Translations under genes and position numbers: made by a program
Source of the DNA: Rhodospirillaceae bacterium
GTDB taxonomy: Bacteria > Pseudomonadota > Gammaproteobacteria > Steroidobacterales > Rariloculaceae
DNA length: 64,000 nucleotides
Direction: 5' to 3'
Assembly: GCA_024638465.1 (NCBI GenBank)
Contig: JAHEKF010000003.1
Coordinates: forward strand, 42,446-106,445
Notes under the pieces: generated by a model
Databases searched by the model: none
Told to the model about the DNA's origin: nothing
The model's input: the letters and a program-made list of their open reading frames with translations, nothing else
Shown: positions 53,844 through 64,000 of the stretch, piece by piece
How positions within the stretch are numbered: the stretch's first letter is position 1
How the letters are laid out: every line of letters begins with the position of its first letter

Positions 53844-54937
53844 CAGGTCGTCGCCAGCTTGCCCGACGACGGGCTCGAACTGAACCAGCCCGCTTCGCGA
53901 CCGAGCATTGCGATCCCGACGAGCGCAAAGCCGAGATGCACCCACCAGACACCGAGCCATTGCGGCACCTGGTCGCGCTCAACCCAGACGCGAGCGACCG
54001 AGAGCAGATTCGCATAGGTAATGTAAATCAGAATTCCCACACCGAGCCGCGCGTAGCGCCCCTCGCGCGGCCGCGAGCGACTCAGCGGCACGGCGAGGAA
54101 CATCAGAACGAACAACATCAGCGGTGCGGAAAGCCGCCATTGAAGCTCCGCCCTGTCTTCCGGCAAGTCCGACAGCAAAAGAGCGAGCGTGGGTTTCGTC
54201 TCTACCAGGATCTCGGCTTCTTCATCATCGTCGCTGCGAACCGGCATACCATGCTCGGAGAAGTTGACGACGCGAAAGCTTCGTTCGCCTGGAACGCCTT
54301 CGTAGCGGGTGCCGTTGTAGAGAACGAAAGTAAGATTTCCGGTGGCCGGATCGTGAACGCGCTCGCCTCGCTCTGCAAGAATCACGACGACGCTCTCTTC
54401 GGTCGTGTGCTCGATGAACACGTCGCGGATCTCTTCTCCCTCCACTTCCTGCGCGTAAATGATCGTGTCACCCGCGTCCGGTGACGTGAACTTTCCCGAT
54501 TCGAGCACCCCAAGCTCGAGTTCTTCCTGGGCGCGCTGCTTGATCTCTTCGATAAAGCGTAGCGCGTCGGGCGTGCGTTCGAGCGACAACCAGGCGACGG
54601 ATGCAGACAACAACAGCGTCAGTACGCTGATGGGACCCAGGAGCTTCACCGGGCCGATCCCGCAAGACGCGAGCGCTGCCATCTCGGAATCCCGATTGAG
54701 CCTCGCGAGCGCCAGCATGATTCCGAGAAATAGTCCGATCGGCGTGAGGACCGTGATGTAACGCAAGGACGTCAGGCCGAGAATCGCGAATACGGCGTCT
54801 CGCGGCAGCTGCCCTGCGGCGGCATCATCCAGAATTTCTGCGAACTGGTTACTCATGAGAATCACGAATAACACGAGTGTTACCGTCAGCCAGGCGACAA
54901 ACGTCTCGCGAAAAATATAGCGGCTGATGAGGCTCAA
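53843..54937 (-). CDS. lptF: LPS export permease LptF
   Basis: Partner of LptG. MSLISRYIFRETFVAWL start, YITVLTPIGLFLGIMLALARLNRDSEM in the helical part, and a periplasmic domain between about 120 and 260. The C-terminal helices contain LAVPLSRSRPREGRYA. Length 364 aa. Divergent from pepA, the E. coli order. Confidence 0.95.
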   Translation of the reverse strand: MSLISRYIFRETFVAWLTVTLVLFVILMSNQFAEILDDAAAGQLPRDAVFAILGLTSLRYITVLTPIGLFLGIMLALARLNRDSEMAALASCGIGPVKLLGPISVLTLLLSASVAWLSLERTPDALRFIEEIKQRAQEELELGVLESGKFTSPDAGDTIIYAQEVEGEEIRDVFIEHTTEESVVVILAERGERVHDPATGNLTFVLYNGTRYEGVPGERSFRVVNFSEHGMPVRSDDDEEAEILVETKPTLALLLSDLPEDRAELQWRLSAPLMLFVLMFLAVPLSRSRPREGRYARLGVGILIYITYANLLSVARVWVERDQVPQWLGVWWVHLGFALVGIAMLGREAGWFSSSPSSGKLATT

Positions 54938-55100
54938 GGGATCAGAGTGTTTTCAGTACGTTGCGCTAATCGAGTACACTAGCCCGCACTTTTTCGGCTG
55001 GGATCAGGACACGATAACACAAGCGCGAATGCGCCCCGGTATGCATGTCGCATCGGGGCTGCGTCGAGATTTATCGTCCGGCCACACTGAGGAGAAAACT

Positions 55101-56582
55101 ATGGAATTTCCGGTCAAGACCGGAGCGCCGGCCAGTCAGAGAACTGCCTGCGCCATTCTTCCGGTCTTCGAGGGCCGCGGCCTGAAAGGACCGACTAAAG
55201 AAGTCGATCTGTCCTGCGGCGGACTCCTCGGTCAGCTCGTAAAGAGCGGCGATGCTTCGGCCAAGCCCGGTTCTGTCCTTCTCGTACCACAGCTGCAAGG
55301 CTCAGCCGCCGACCGGGCCTTGCTCGTAGGCTGCGGCAAGCAAGCCGATTTCGACGCGAAGCGCGTACGCCAGGCGCTGATTACCGCTGTCGGAAAACTG
55401 AAATCGACCGGCGTGAAGGAAGCGACAAGTTACCTGACCTATACCAGGCACCGCAGCCTGGACGCATACTATGCGACACGCGTCAGCGTCGATGCCGCGC
55501 GCAGCGCCGTGTACAGCTTCGACGAGCTGAAGAGTGGCCGAAAATCGCGGACCAGGCTCTCCAAACTGGCAATCGCCATTGGTAATCGAAGCGACCTCCG
55601 GGAATCCAGAAGAGGCGTCTCTGACGGACGCGCAATCGCAAACGGTACTGATATCGCGCGCGATCTCGGCAACCGGCCAGCCAATGTCTGCACACCGTCG
55701 CATCTCGCTCGTGAAGCGCGGTCGCTGGCTAAGCGCTGCGACAATATGGAAGTTACCGTACTCGGGCCGAGTGAGATTAAGCGCTACAAGATGGGGGCCT
55801 TTCTTTCAGTCACCCAGGGAGCGGACGAGCCCCCCCGCTTCATTGTCGTCCGCTATCGTGGCGCGCCCGCGAGCCACGCCCCGGTAGTCCTCTGCGGCAA
55901 GGGAATCACCTTCGACACCGGAGGTATATCGCTCAAACCGGCGCCTAAACTCGACGAAATGAAATTCGATATGTGCGGTGCCGCGGGCGTTCTCGGCACG
56001 ATGGCCGCCATAGGCGAGTTGCAGCCCGAGATAAACGTCGTCGCGTTGATCCCTGCCTGCGAGAACATGCCGAGCGGAAGCGCAACGCGGCCGGGTGACA
56101 TCGTCAGATCGATGTCCGGTCAGACTATCGAGATATTGAATACCGACGCTGAAGGCCGTTTGATCCTCGCGGACGCGTTAACGTATGCGAAACGCTTTAA
56201 GCCTAAATACATACTGGACGTCGCGACACTGACGGGCGCCTGCGTCGTCGCGGTCGGGCACCTTTACACCGGCCTGTTCAGCCGCGACGAGAAACTGACC
56301 GCCGCCCTGCTCGGCGCCGGAGAGCGGTCGCTCGATGCTGCCTGGCGGCTACCGGCCGACGACGAATACGGCCTGTCGCTTAAGAGCAATTTCGCGGACT
56401 TCGCAAACATTGGCGGCCGTGAGGCAGGCGCGAGCATCGCCGCACAATTCCTGTCCCGTTTCGTCGACGACACGCCCTGGGCCCACCTCGACATCGCCGG
56501 ATCCGCCTGGGTATCGACCGGCGAAAAGGGCGCGACCGGGCGACCCGTTCCACTCCTCACGGACTTTCTGCTGAACTTATAA
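55101..56582 (+). CDS. pepA: leucyl aminopeptidase
   Basis: A two-metal M17 aminopeptidase of 493 residues. The ATG at 55101 has GGAGA nearby and drops 58 upstream codons that do not fit the family. The catalytic domain shows LCGKGITFDTGGISLKP, MKFDMCGAAGV and the signature NTDAEGRL at 347-354. In E. coli PepA also binds DNA. First gene of pepA-holC-valS. Confidence 0.96.
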   Translation: MEFPVKTGAPASQRTACAILPVFEGRGLKGPTKEVDLSCGGLLGQLVKSGDASAKPGSVLLVPQLQGSAADRALLVGCGKQADFDAKRVRQALITAVGKLKSTGVKEATSYLTYTRHRSLDAYYATRVSVDAARSAVYSFDELKSGRKSRTRLSKLAIAIGNRSDLRESRRGVSDGRAIANGTDIARDLGNRPANVCTPSHLAREARSLAKRCDNMEVTVLGPSEIKRYKMGAFLSVTQGADEPPRFIVVRYRGAPASHAPVVLCGKGITFDTGGISLKPAPKLDEMKFDMCGAAGVLGTMAAIGELQPEINVVALIPACENMPSGSATRPGDIVRSMSGQTIEILNTDAEGRLILADALTYAKRFKPKYILDVATLTGACVVAVGHLYTGLFSRDEKLTAALLGAGERSLDAAWRLPADDEYGLSLKSNFADFANIGGREAGASIAAQFLSRFVDDTPWAHLDIAGSAWVSTGEKGATGRPVPLLTDFLLNL

Positions 56583-56600
56583 ACTAACGGGTAGCCAGCC

Positions 56601-57059
56601 TTGACCCAGGTCGATTTCTACATCCTGACGACGAACTCGAGCGATTCCTGGCTGCGCCTCGCGTGCCGAATTACCGAGAAGGCGATGCAGCGGAAGATGC
56701 AGGTTTATCTGCATGCTGCCGGAGAATCCGATGCACGCACGCTCGACGAGTTGCTGTGGACCTTTTCGCAGGGTAGTTTCATACCGCATCGGGTCGTGGA
56801 CACAACCCACAAGCCACCGTTCGACGAGCCGGTATTGATCGGGCAGCATGGTCCCGCCGCAACGTCCGATTCCGAATTTCAGGCCGAAGGAAACTGGGAT
56901 CTGCTGATCAATCTGGCGCCGGTCGTTCCGGAATTCTTCAGCCGCTACGACCGTGTCGCTGAAGTGGTCGACAACGAACCGGCACGGCGTAAGGAAGGCC
57001 GCGATCGATTCCGTTTTTACCGAGACCGAGGTTACGAACTAAAAACTCACCATGTCTGA
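56601..57059 (+). CDS. holC: DNA polymerase III subunit chi
   Basis: Clamp-loader accessory subunit that contacts SSB. A 152-residue protein starting at TTG 56601, with VDFYIL, ACRITEKAMQRKMQVYLHA, LDELLWTFSQGSFIPH and LINLAP motifs. Eighteen bases after pepA and overlapping the next gene by eight bases. Confidence 0.93.
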   Translation: MTQVDFYILTTNSSDSWLRLACRITEKAMQRKMQVYLHAAGESDARTLDELLWTFSQGSFIPHRVVDTTHKPPFDEPVLIGQHGPAATSDSEFQAEGNWDLLINLAPVVPEFFSRYDRVAEVVDNEPARRKEGRDRFRFYRDRGYELKTHHV

Positions 57060-57369
57060 GACAGAACTACCGCAAGAATCGAACGTCAGCGAAGAGATAC
57101 CGGTTCTCACGGATATTATCGAGGGCGAATCGACGCCGGAAGAAGCGATCGCGGAAGACCCCTCGGCGAACGAAGAACTGATCGCCGAACTCCAGACCAA
57201 GTTGTCCGTGGGTGCGTTCACTTTGACGGAACAACTGCTCCATTCCGCGATCTCCGAGATGGAGGCCACGCTCTTTCAGCAGGTCTTGAATCGTTTGCGC
57301 CAGGAGTTGCCCGAACTCATCGACACGGTATTGCGCGAGCACCTCGCTGACGACGGCGACGACGAATAG
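57052..57369 (+). CDS. small acidic protein between holC and valS
   Basis: A 105-residue protein, acidic in its first half and helical in the second ([30 protein letters not shown]). No domain recognised; small proteins of this kind often sit between holC and valS in gammaproteobacteria. It overlaps holC and lies 13 bases before valS, so it is co-translated with them. Confidence 0.75.
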   Translation: MSETELPQESNVSEEIPVLTDIIEGESTPEEAIAEDPSANEELIAELQTKLSVGAFTLTEQLLHSAISEMEATLFQQVLNRLRQELPELIDTVLREHLADDGDDE

Positions 57370-57382
57370 GCACGGGATTCAC

Positions 57383-60169
57383 GTGGCGAAGGGCTACCAA
57401 CCCGCCGAGATCGAATCCCGGCACTATCAGCGATGGGAAGACGCAGGCTACTTCGCGCCGTCGGGCTCCGGATCGCCGTACTCGATCGTTATCCCTCCTC
57501 CGAACGTTACCGGCACGCTACATATCGGCCACGCGTTCGGCGGCACGGTCCAGGACGCGTTGACGCGTTATCACCGCATGCGCGGCAACGACACGCTGTG
57601 GCAACCGGGAACCGATCACGCGGGGATCGCCACGCAGATGGTAGTCGAACGGCTACTGGCCGCGGAGGGTCAATCGAAGCACGATCTCGGCCGCGATGGC
57701 TTCATCGATCGGGTCTGGGAGTGGAAGGAACAATCGGGCAACCGTATTTCGCAACAGCTCAGGCGCCTCGGCAGCTCCGTCGACTGGTCGCGCGAGCGCT
57801 TTACGATGGACGAAGGTCTTTCGGCGGCCGTTACGGAAGTCTTCGTTCAACTGTATGAAGAAGGCCTGATCTATCGTGGCAAGCGCCTCGTGAACTGGGA
57901 TCCGGTGCTTCACACTGCACTGTCCGACCTCGAGGTACTTTCGAACGAGGAACAAGGCAGCCTCTGGCGGTTTCGCTACCCGCTGGCTGACGGCGACGGC
58001 CATGTCGTCGTTGCGACGACGCGTCCGGAAACGATGCTTGGCGATTCTGCCGTCGCCGTGCACCCCGACGACGATCGTTATCGATCACTGATAGGGAAAT
58101 CAGTAGCGCTACCGTTGGCAAACAGGGATATACCGATCATCGCCGACGACTATGTCGACGCCGAATTCGGCACGGGCTGCGTAAAGATCACGCCCGCACA
58201 CGACTTCAATGACTACGACGTCGGGCGGCGGCACGACCTGGCCGTGATCAACATCCTCGACGAGGACGCTAATCTGAACGATGCCGTTCCGGAAGCCTAT
58301 CGTCGACTGAATCGCTTCGAGGCGCGCAAACGTGTCGTCGCGGATCTCGATGCGCTCGGACTCCTCGACGGTATCGACGATCACACGCTGAAGGTTCCAC
58401 GCGGCGACAGAAGTGGCGAAATCGTGGAACCGTTCCTGACCGACCAGTGGTATGTCAGAGCCGAACCGCTCGCCAGACCCGCGATAGAAGCGGTTGAGAC
58501 CGGCGCGATTCGATTCGTACCGGAAAACTGGTCCAAAACCTATTTCGAGTGGATGCACAACATCGAGGACTGGTGTATTTCGCGGCAGCTTTGGTGGGGA
58601 CATCGAATACCGGCCTGGTACGACGAAGACGGCAACGTCTATGTCGGCCGCGACGAGGCTGCAGTGAGAAGCCGAAACAACCTGACCGATGACGTGAAAC
58701 TCGAGCAGGACAACGATGTGCTCGACACCTGGTTCTCGTCCGCTTTGTGGCCTTTCTCAACCATGGGCTGGCCCGAGCAGACCGACTCGCTCGAAAAATT
58801 CTATCCGACTTCAGTGCTCGTAACCGGCTTCGACATCATCTTTTTCTGGGTCGCCCGCATGATCATGATGGGTCTCAAGTTCATGGGCGATGTTCCGTTT
58901 CGCGAGGTCTATATCCACGGACTAATTCGCGACCATGACGGCCAAAAAATGTCGAAGAGCAAGGGCAACGTCCTGGACCCGCTCGACATCGTAGAAGGTA
59001 TCGATCTCGACGGGCTGCTCGCGAAGCGCACCGAAGGCCTCATGCAGCCACACCTCAGGGATCGAATCGAAACGGCGACGCGCAAGGAGTTTCCGCAGGG
59101 TATTGCGGGATACGGAGCTGACGCATTGCGCATGACGCTCGCATCGCTCGCCACGACAGGCCGGGACGTGAGTCTCGATCTCGGGCGCGTGGAAGGCTAC
59201 AGAAACTTCTGCAACAAACTCTGGAACGCTTCCCATTACGTCTTTACCACGATCGACAGCAGCGATGCCTCCGATACCCACGTCGAACCGGAGTTCTCGA
59301 CTGCTGACCGCTGGATTCGGTCGCGACTCGCCGCGACGATCGAGAGTTACCACTCGAGCATCGCGGACTATCGGCTGGATCTGGCCGCACAATCGCTCTA
59401 CGAATTCGTCTGGCATGAATTCTGCGACTGGTATCTCGAAATGACGAAACCCGTCCTGACCGGAGATGACGTACCTGCCGCGCGAATGAATGCGGCTCGT
59501 GTAACGCTCGAGGAGGCGCTCGGGGCCATCATCAGACTATTGCATCCCATCATGCCGTTCATCACCGAAGAGCTGTGGCTCGCGTTGTGTGCGAAAGCGA
59601 ATATCCGGACCGAATCGGTCATGATCGAAGCACTTCCGGAGGCCGGGGAATTCGCGAGCGACGCGGCAGCGGATGCCGAGATTGCATGGATCAAGGATTT
59701 CGTTTTCGGCGTCCGGCAGATCAGAGGCGAAATGGATATCAATCCGGGAAAGCGTCTCCCGGTCCTTCTGTCCGGCGCAAGCGCCATCGATAGCGAGCGC
59801 CTCGAGTCGAACCGCGGCCTGCTGAGCGCGCTTGCTCGCCTCGAGAGTATCGAGCTGAGCGATGACGCGAAGGTCGACGAGGGGGTCGCGACGGCTCTCG
59901 TCGGTGAATTGCGCCTGCTGGTCCCGTTGGCGGGAGTCATTGACGTCGATGCCGAGATCGCTCGACTCAAAAAGCAGCAGGCGCAGACGCAGGCCGATCT
60001 GAACAGATGCACGGCCAAACTCGAAAACGACCAGTTCGTGAGCAACGCACCCGCAGAAATCGTCGCCAAAGAACGCGGTCGCGCGAACGAAATGACCCGG
60101 AAGCTCGAGCAGCTCGCGACCCAGATCGACCGCCTGACAACCATCGCCCAGGACCCGGCACGCGCCTGA
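57383..60169 (+). CDS. valS: valyl-tRNA synthetase
   Basis: A class I synthetase of 928 residues starting at GTG 57383. The HIGH motif LHIGH at 46-50, the editing domain, KMSKS at 522-526 and a C-terminal coiled coil ([16 protein letters not shown]..) that grips tRNA. The usual pepA-holC-valS order supports it. Confidence 0.98.
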   Translation: MAKGYQPAEIESRHYQRWEDAGYFAPSGSGSPYSIVIPPPNVTGTLHIGHAFGGTVQDALTRYHRMRGNDTLWQPGTDHAGIATQMVVERLLAAEGQSKHDLGRDGFIDRVWEWKEQSGNRISQQLRRLGSSVDWSRERFTMDEGLSAAVTEVFVQLYEEGLIYRGKRLVNWDPVLHTALSDLEVLSNEEQGSLWRFRYPLADGDGHVVVATTRPETMLGDSAVAVHPDDDRYRSLIGKSVALPLANRDIPIIADDYVDAEFGTGCVKITPAHDFNDYDVGRRHDLAVINILDEDANLNDAVPEAYRRLNRFEARKRVVADLDALGLLDGIDDHTLKVPRGDRSGEIVEPFLTDQWYVRAEPLARPAIEAVETGAIRFVPENWSKTYFEWMHNIEDWCISRQLWWGHRIPAWYDEDGNVYVGRDEAAVRSRNNLTDDVKLEQDNDVLDTWFSSALWPFSTMGWPEQTDSLEKFYPTSVLVTGFDIIFFWVARMIMMGLKFMGDVPFREVYIHGLIRDHDGQKMSKSKGNVLDPLDIVEGIDLDGLLAKRTEGLMQPHLRDRIETATRKEFPQGIAGYGADALRMTLASLATTGRDVSLDLGRVEGYRNFCNKLWNASHYVFTTIDSSDASDTHVEPEFSTADRWIRSRLAATIESYHSSIADYRLDLAAQSLYEFVWHEFCDWYLEMTKPVLTGDDVPAARMNAARVTLEEALGAIIRLLHPIMPFITEELWLALCAKANIRTESVMIEALPEAGEFASDAAADAEIAWIKDFVFGVRQIRGEMDINPGKRLPVLLSGASAIDSERLESNRGLLSALARLESIELSDDAKVDEGVATALVGELRLLVPLAGVIDVDAEIARLKKQQAQTQADLNRCTAKLENDQFVSNAPAEIVAKERGRANEMTRKLEQLATQIDRLTTIAQDPARA

Positions 60170-60262
60170 AGCCCATTAACCGCGCCGTTTTCTGCAGACT
60201 GCGTCACATTTGACCGGAACCGGACTGTTCCCTCGGGCGCTTTTGAGCCACCATTCGAACCC

Positions 60263-61222
60263 ATGGCTACTCCAACCCTGCGTGCCGCCACCAGCGGCGC
60301 TGAGAATCCCGTCGCGATCGTCGAACGCGTGCTCGATGCGCTCGACAGCATCATCATCGGAAAATCCACAGAGGTTCGGCTGAGCCTTGCCTGCCTGCTG
60401 GCGCGCGGGCACCTTCTGATCGAGGATGTGCCAGGCGTCGGTAAGACAACGCTGGCGCATGCTTTGGCGCGGGCACTGGATCTCAGCTACCAGCGAATTC
60501 AGTTCACCAGCGATCTGTTACCCGCGGACGTCATTGGCGTTTCGGTATACGGCCGCGACACCGGTCGCTTCGAGTTTCACAAGGGTCCCATTTTCTCGCA
60601 TCTCGTCCTCGCGGACGAGATCAACAGAGCGACGCCGAAAGCGCAAAGCGCGCTCCTGGAAGCGATGGAAGAGCGGCAGGTCACAGCCGACGGCGACACG
60701 TACTCGCTCCCCACACCGTTCTTCGTCGTCGCTACCCGAAATCCGACTGAACAGATCGGTACTTTTCCGCTCCCTGAATCCCAGCTCGATCGATTTCTCA
60801 TGCAGATCTCGCTCGGTTACCCGTTACCGTCTGAGGAACGGCTGCTGCTTGCGAATGGCGACCGTCGCAGCCTCGTCGACCGCCTCGACCCCGTCCTGAG
60901 CGTAGATGCACTGCTCAAGCTCCAGGGAGCCGTTGCCGATGTCCATGTCGCGGACGCGGCGCTCGATTACATCCAGGCGCTCGTCGCGCATACGCGCGAA
61001 TCCGGCAAGTTCAACGCCGGCTTGTCGCCGCGCGGCGCGCTCGCGCTGGTCAGCGCCTCGCAGGCCTGGGCGATGATGGCCGGCCACAGTGGCGTTCACC
61101 CTGAAGACGTCCAGGCGGTATTGCCGAGCGTTGTCCGGCACCGACTGGATCCTGCACAGGACAGCGAACTGGCTGCCACCGGCATCGGCGAATCGATTCT
61201 GGAGGCCGTCCCGGTCGCCTGA
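60263..61222 (+). CDS. MoxR-family AAA+ ATPase
   Basis: A 319-residue AAA+ ATPase with Walker A VPGVGKTTLAHALA, Walker B LADEINRATPKAQSALLEAM and sensor VVATRNPTEQIGTFPLPESQLDRF. MoxR proteins act as chaperones for partner complexes. It begins a three-gene unit with DUF58 and a transglutaminase-like protein, a widespread cluster of unclear function. Confidence 0.93.
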   Translation: MATPTLRAATSGAENPVAIVERVLDALDSIIIGKSTEVRLSLACLLARGHLLIEDVPGVGKTTLAHALARALDLSYQRIQFTSDLLPADVIGVSVYGRDTGRFEFHKGPIFSHLVLADEINRATPKAQSALLEAMEERQVTADGDTYSLPTPFFVVATRNPTEQIGTFPLPESQLDRFLMQISLGYPLPSEERLLLANGDRRSLVDRLDPVLSVDALLKLQGAVADVHVADAALDYIQALVAHTRESGKFNAGLSPRGALALVSASQAWAMMAGHSGVHPEDVQAVLPSVVRHRLDPAQDSELAATGIGESILEAVPVA

Positions 61223-61249
61223 TACCAGGTTCAGAGGACAGCTCAGCGT

Positions 61250-62239
61250 ATGCGAGCCCAAGCGATACTCGGCGCAGCGTCTGACAGAGTTCGACTCCAG
61301 GCTGCCGCGTGGGCGGAGCGGCGCCAGGGTCCGGATCCGGCCGATCTGGTATTGCGCCGGCAGCGGATCTACATTCTGCCGAGCCGCTTCGGCATCGTTT
61401 ACGGACTGCTGGTGTTCGCCATGGTACTCGGCGCGATGAATTACGCCTCGAGCATGGGCTTCGCGCTCGCGTTCCTGCTGACGGGCCTTGGCCTCGTGAC
61501 CATGCATCACTGCCACAACAATCTTCTGGGTGTGCAGATTCGGTTCACTGGCGCAGCGCCGGTTTTCGCCGGGCAATCCTGCCGTTTTCACATCATGCTG
61601 AAGAATCACTCCCGCGCGGAACGCTGCGAGCTGCAGTTGCACAGTGAAGACTTCACCTCGCCACCGCAGGATCTGGCGGCGGGAGAGATGCGTAAAGTCG
61701 CGATCGAGATCCCGGCCAGTCGTCGTGGCCGTGTTCGCCTGCATCGCGTCACAATTTCCAGCCGCTTTCCGGGCAATCTCTTTCGCGCCTGGTCGTGGCT
61801 GCACATGAACGCCGACTGTATCGTCTATCCGAGACCTGCTGCCCGCGGCAGGCCGCTGCCTCTGGCAGGCCCGATCGGTGGCTCGCAGGGCACCGGTAAA
61901 CACGGCGATGCGGATTTTGCCGGACTCAGAGAGGCTGTGGAGGGAGACCCGCCACAGCACATCGCGTGGAAAGCGTATGCGCGCAACGAAGAGCTTTTGA
62001 CGAAACAGTTCGCCGGCGGCGAGCAGCGCGCGCAATGGCTGGATTTCGACGCGCTGAAAGGGCTCGATACCGAACAACGCCTGTCCCAGCTCACGCGCTG
62101 GTGCCTGGATGCCACCGACGCCGGCTGCGCGTTCGGCTTGAACCTCCCGGGTACACAGATTCCGCTCGGCGCCGGACGCTCCCAACTGCACGCCTGTCTG
62201 AAGGCACTCGCGCTGTATGAGGGGGGTGCGCGGTCATGA
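61250..62239 (+). CDS. DUF58 domain protein
   Basis: A 329-residue protein with two N-terminal membrane helices (about 40-90), a beta-rich middle, and the DUF58 mark FAGLREAVEGDPPQHIAWKA, then EEGLLTKQF-like and LDFDAL segments. The family resembles von Willebrand factor A folds and is almost always paired with MoxR. It overlaps the next start by four bases (ATGA). Confidence 0.92.
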   Translation: MRAQAILGAASDRVRLQAAAWAERRQGPDPADLVLRRQRIYILPSRFGIVYGLLVFAMVLGAMNYASSMGFALAFLLTGLGLVTMHHCHNNLLGVQIRFTGAAPVFAGQSCRFHIMLKNHSRAERCELQLHSEDFTSPPQDLAAGEMRKVAIEIPASRRGRVRLHRVTISSRFPGNLFRAWSWLHMNADCIVYPRPAARGRPLPLAGPIGGSQGTGKHGDADFAGLREAVEGDPPQHIAWKAYARNEELLTKQFAGGEQRAQWLDFDALKGLDTEQRLSQLTRWCLDATDAGCAFGLNLPGTQIPLGAGRSQLHACLKALALYEGGARS

Positions 62240-64000
62240 ACGGCGCGTTGTCGTTCCGGCGCAATGAGTCGCGCCGCCTGCTCTGGACAGCGGGCGTGAT
62301 CACCGGCGCGAGTCTGCCCCACTGGCCGACACTGCCACTGTGGGCGCCGATTCTGCTCTGCGCCTGTGTCGGCTGGCGACTGATGGGCGATATCGCGAAC
62401 TGGCCGTTGCCGAACAGAATCGTTCGTATCGGTCTCGCCATCGTTGCGCTCATCGCCGTGCTCGAGCGCTACCACACGATCAATGGCGTCGAAGCAGGCA
62501 GCGCGCTGCTCGTCGTGATGGTCGCGCTGAAGTTTCTCGAGACCAAAACGAATCGGGACCAGCTGATATTGCTGATCATCGCTTATTTCATCCTCTTCGC
62601 CGGCCTCCTTGCCCAGCGAAATCCGCTGATACTGCTCTATCTCGGGGTATTCGTGTGGTTTACGACTGTCGGTCTCCTGCAATTGGGCCGGCAGGGCCCG
62701 CTGTTGCCGACCCGGGATACGACGCGCCTCGCCGGACGCCTGTTACTTCAATCGATCCCGATCATGCTGCTGCTGTTCCTGCTGTTTCCACGTCTGCCGG
62801 GACCGCTCTGGGCAATTCCCGGCGCGAACACGAGCGGCCGATCGGGCCTCTCCGATACGATGAGCCCCGGCGATATCACCGAGCTCGGCCTCTCGGACGA
62901 TGTCGCTTTCCGGGTCGAATTTTTCAGCCGCCCGCCGCGATTGGACCAGCTCTATTGGCGTGGCCCCGTATTGAGCCACTTCAATGGACGAACCTGGTCG
63001 TCAGGATCGACCGAACTCCGGCCGACTATCGTCGACACACTGGAGTACTCGGGTGACCCGATCGATTATCGCGTCATGCTCGAACCCACCGGAAGACGCT
63101 GGGTATTCTCGCTCGATATGCCCGAAGAATGGCCCCAGGACGAGAACGTCGTCATGGAGGCCCACTATCAGCTGATTCGAATGCCGGGAAGAATACGGAC
63201 CCGCGAAGAGTTCAATCTTCGCTCTTACCCCGAATATTTCGCGGGCGAGCGACTGTCAGACGCGCAACGCAGCCTGTATCTGTTCCTGCCGGAGGACAAC
63301 AACCCTCGCTCTCGCGAGCTGGCCGCCGAATGGCGCTCAACATCATCGAGTCCACGCGAGATCATCTCGACGGCGCTACAGATTTTTCGCGATGAAACGT
63401 TCTTCTACACGCTGACACCACCGCCGCTCGGCGCCGACCCGGCAGACGAGTTCCTGTTTCGCACGCGCGAAGGTTTCTGCGAGCATTACGCGTCCGCATT
63501 TACCGTTCTCATGCGTGCCGCCGGCATTCCGGCGCGCGTCGTAACGGGGTATCAGGGCGGCGAGCTCAACCCGTTAGGCCAGTACTACATCATCTATCAG
63601 TCGAATGCCCATGCGTGGACGGAAGTCTGGCTGGAAGATGAGGGGTGGATACGAATCGACCCGACCGCTGCGGTCGCACCCGACCGGATCCAGTCCGGCC
63701 TTTACGGCAGCGCACTGTCCGGGCAACGCGCCGCTGGCGGTGCGTTTCGTAATATCCCCTTGCTAAGGGAGATGGCGCTCGCATGGGATGCCGCCAATAC
63801 CTACTGGAACGACTGGGTACTCGGCTACGGACCGGAGATTCAGCAGGCGCTGTTGCGATCTCTCGGCGTTGCGCGACCTCACTGGACCAAGCTGGTAGCG
63901 ATCTGCATTGCACTGCTCGTGACATTCCTCACAGGGCTGGCCATTTATCTCGCCTGGGCCTACCGCAGCGACGGGCACCGGGACAATGCGTCGCGCTACT
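62236..64000 (+). CDS. TgpA-like membrane transglutaminase (partial, right edge)
   Basis: Open from ATG 62236 to the end of the window (588 codons, no stop). About five membrane helices in the first 180 residues (LKFLETKTNRDQLILLIIAY), a periplasmic transglutaminase core with Cys415 in REGFCEHYASAF, His459 in NAHAWTEVW and Asp475 in RIDPTA, and a further hydrophobic helix (KLVAICIALLVTFLTGLAIYL) near the edge. This is the TgpA/DUF3488 layout; Pseudomonas TgpA is essential. The catalytic triad is complete. Confidence 0.93.
   Translation, partial: MNGALSFRRNESRRLLWTAGVITGASLPHWPTLPLWAPILLCACVGWRLMGDIANWPLPNRIVRIGLAIVALIAVLERYHTINGVEAGSALLVVMVALKFLETKTNRDQLILLIIAYFILFAGLLAQRNPLILLYLGVFVWFTTVGLLQLGRQGPLLPTRDTTRLAGRLLLQSIPIMLLLFLLFPRLPGPLWAIPGANTSGRSGLSDTMSPGDITELGLSDDVAFRVEFFSRPPRLDQLYWRGPVLSHFNGRTWSSGSTELRPTIVDTLEYSGDPIDYRVMLEPTGRRWVFSLDMPEEWPQDENVVMEAHYQLIRMPGRIRTREEFNLRSYPEYFAGERLSDAQRSLYLFLPEDNNPRSRELAAEWRSTSSSPREIISTALQIFRDETFFYTLTPPPLGADPADEFLFRTREGFCEHYASAFTVLMRAAGIPARVVTGYQGGELNPLGQYYIIYQSNAHAWTEVWLEDEGWIRIDPTAAVAPDRIQSGLYGSALSGQRAAGGAFRNIPLLREMALAWDAANTYWNDWVLGYGPEIQQALLRSLGVARPHWTKLVAICIALLVTFLTGLAIYLAWAYRSDGHRDNASRY

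Noticed and set aside
60824-62191. 455-codon minus-strand frame opposite moxR and DUF58
   Set aside because: Shadow of two well-supported genes; the product is rich in random Arg, Gln and Ala.

Overview
The window is a contiguous stretch of a moderately GC-rich gammaproteobacterial chromosome. Two blocks keep the E. coli gene order almost exactly: queG | nnr-tsaE-amiB-mutL-miaA-hfq-hflX-hflK-hflC-DUF2065-purA (13.6-26.2 kb) and lptG-lptF | pepA-holC-valS (52.8-60.2 kb). The many secreted beta-propeller, DUF6152 and esterase-713-like proteins recall uncultured marine or sediment lineages such as Woeseiales or Steroidobacterales relatives; that placement is an inference. No insertion sequence, prophage, CRISPR array or rRNA was seen. 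One tRNA gene is present.

Layout. 0-1.2 kb: a glutaryl-CoA-dehydrogenase-like flavoenzyme. 1.5-10.8 kb: leftward genes for exported proteins (a seven-repeat FG-GAP lipoprotein, two DUF6152 proteins, two paralogous esterase-713-type hydrolases flanking an NHL propeller, a DFSGVW-type protein, an LVIVD propeller), with a strong Fur-box match before one hydrolase. 11.0-13.4 kb: an MltD-type transglycosylase. 13.6-26.2 kb: the housekeeping purA-to-queG block. 26.3-31.1 kb: a diguanylate cyclase, then pcnB, a deoxynucleoside kinase, panB and panC. 31.2-35.0 kb: tRNA-Glu(CTC), nhaA, an SLC13/RCK transporter and an MgtC-like protein.

The most interesting part is 35.0-46.9 kb. A membrane-bound histidine kinase with a LOV-type PAS domain (photoactive-type Cys present, active-site Gln replaced by Leu) is divergent from an NtrC-type sigma-54 activator. 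Immediately downstream are four -24/-12 promoters with exact GG-N10-GC spacing. They precede a lone receiver protein, a five-gene operon of small envelope stress proteins (DUF1328, entericidin-like, DUF883, YqjE-like, YqjK-like), an mscS-lipoprotein operon followed by MFS and a second nhaA, and an Fe-type superoxide dismutase with an unusual C-terminal extension followed by an AI-2E permease. I read this as a self-contained sigma-54 envelope/osmotic/oxidative stress regulon under a possibly light- or flavin-redox-responsive sensor; the wiring is inference.

46.9-52.8 kb is accessory: a HAF-repeat protein, an FAH-family enzyme, a very acidic small protein, a Rap1a/Tai-like protein, a metallo-beta-lactamase-fold protein lacking several metal ligands, a GIY-YIG protein, an internally deleted GNAT protein, and three CRP-type palindromes within 1.3 kb, one placed so that it could drive a short leftward RNA ending in an intrinsic terminator. 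60.3-64.0 kb is a moxR-DUF58-tgpA cluster; tgpA runs off the right edge.
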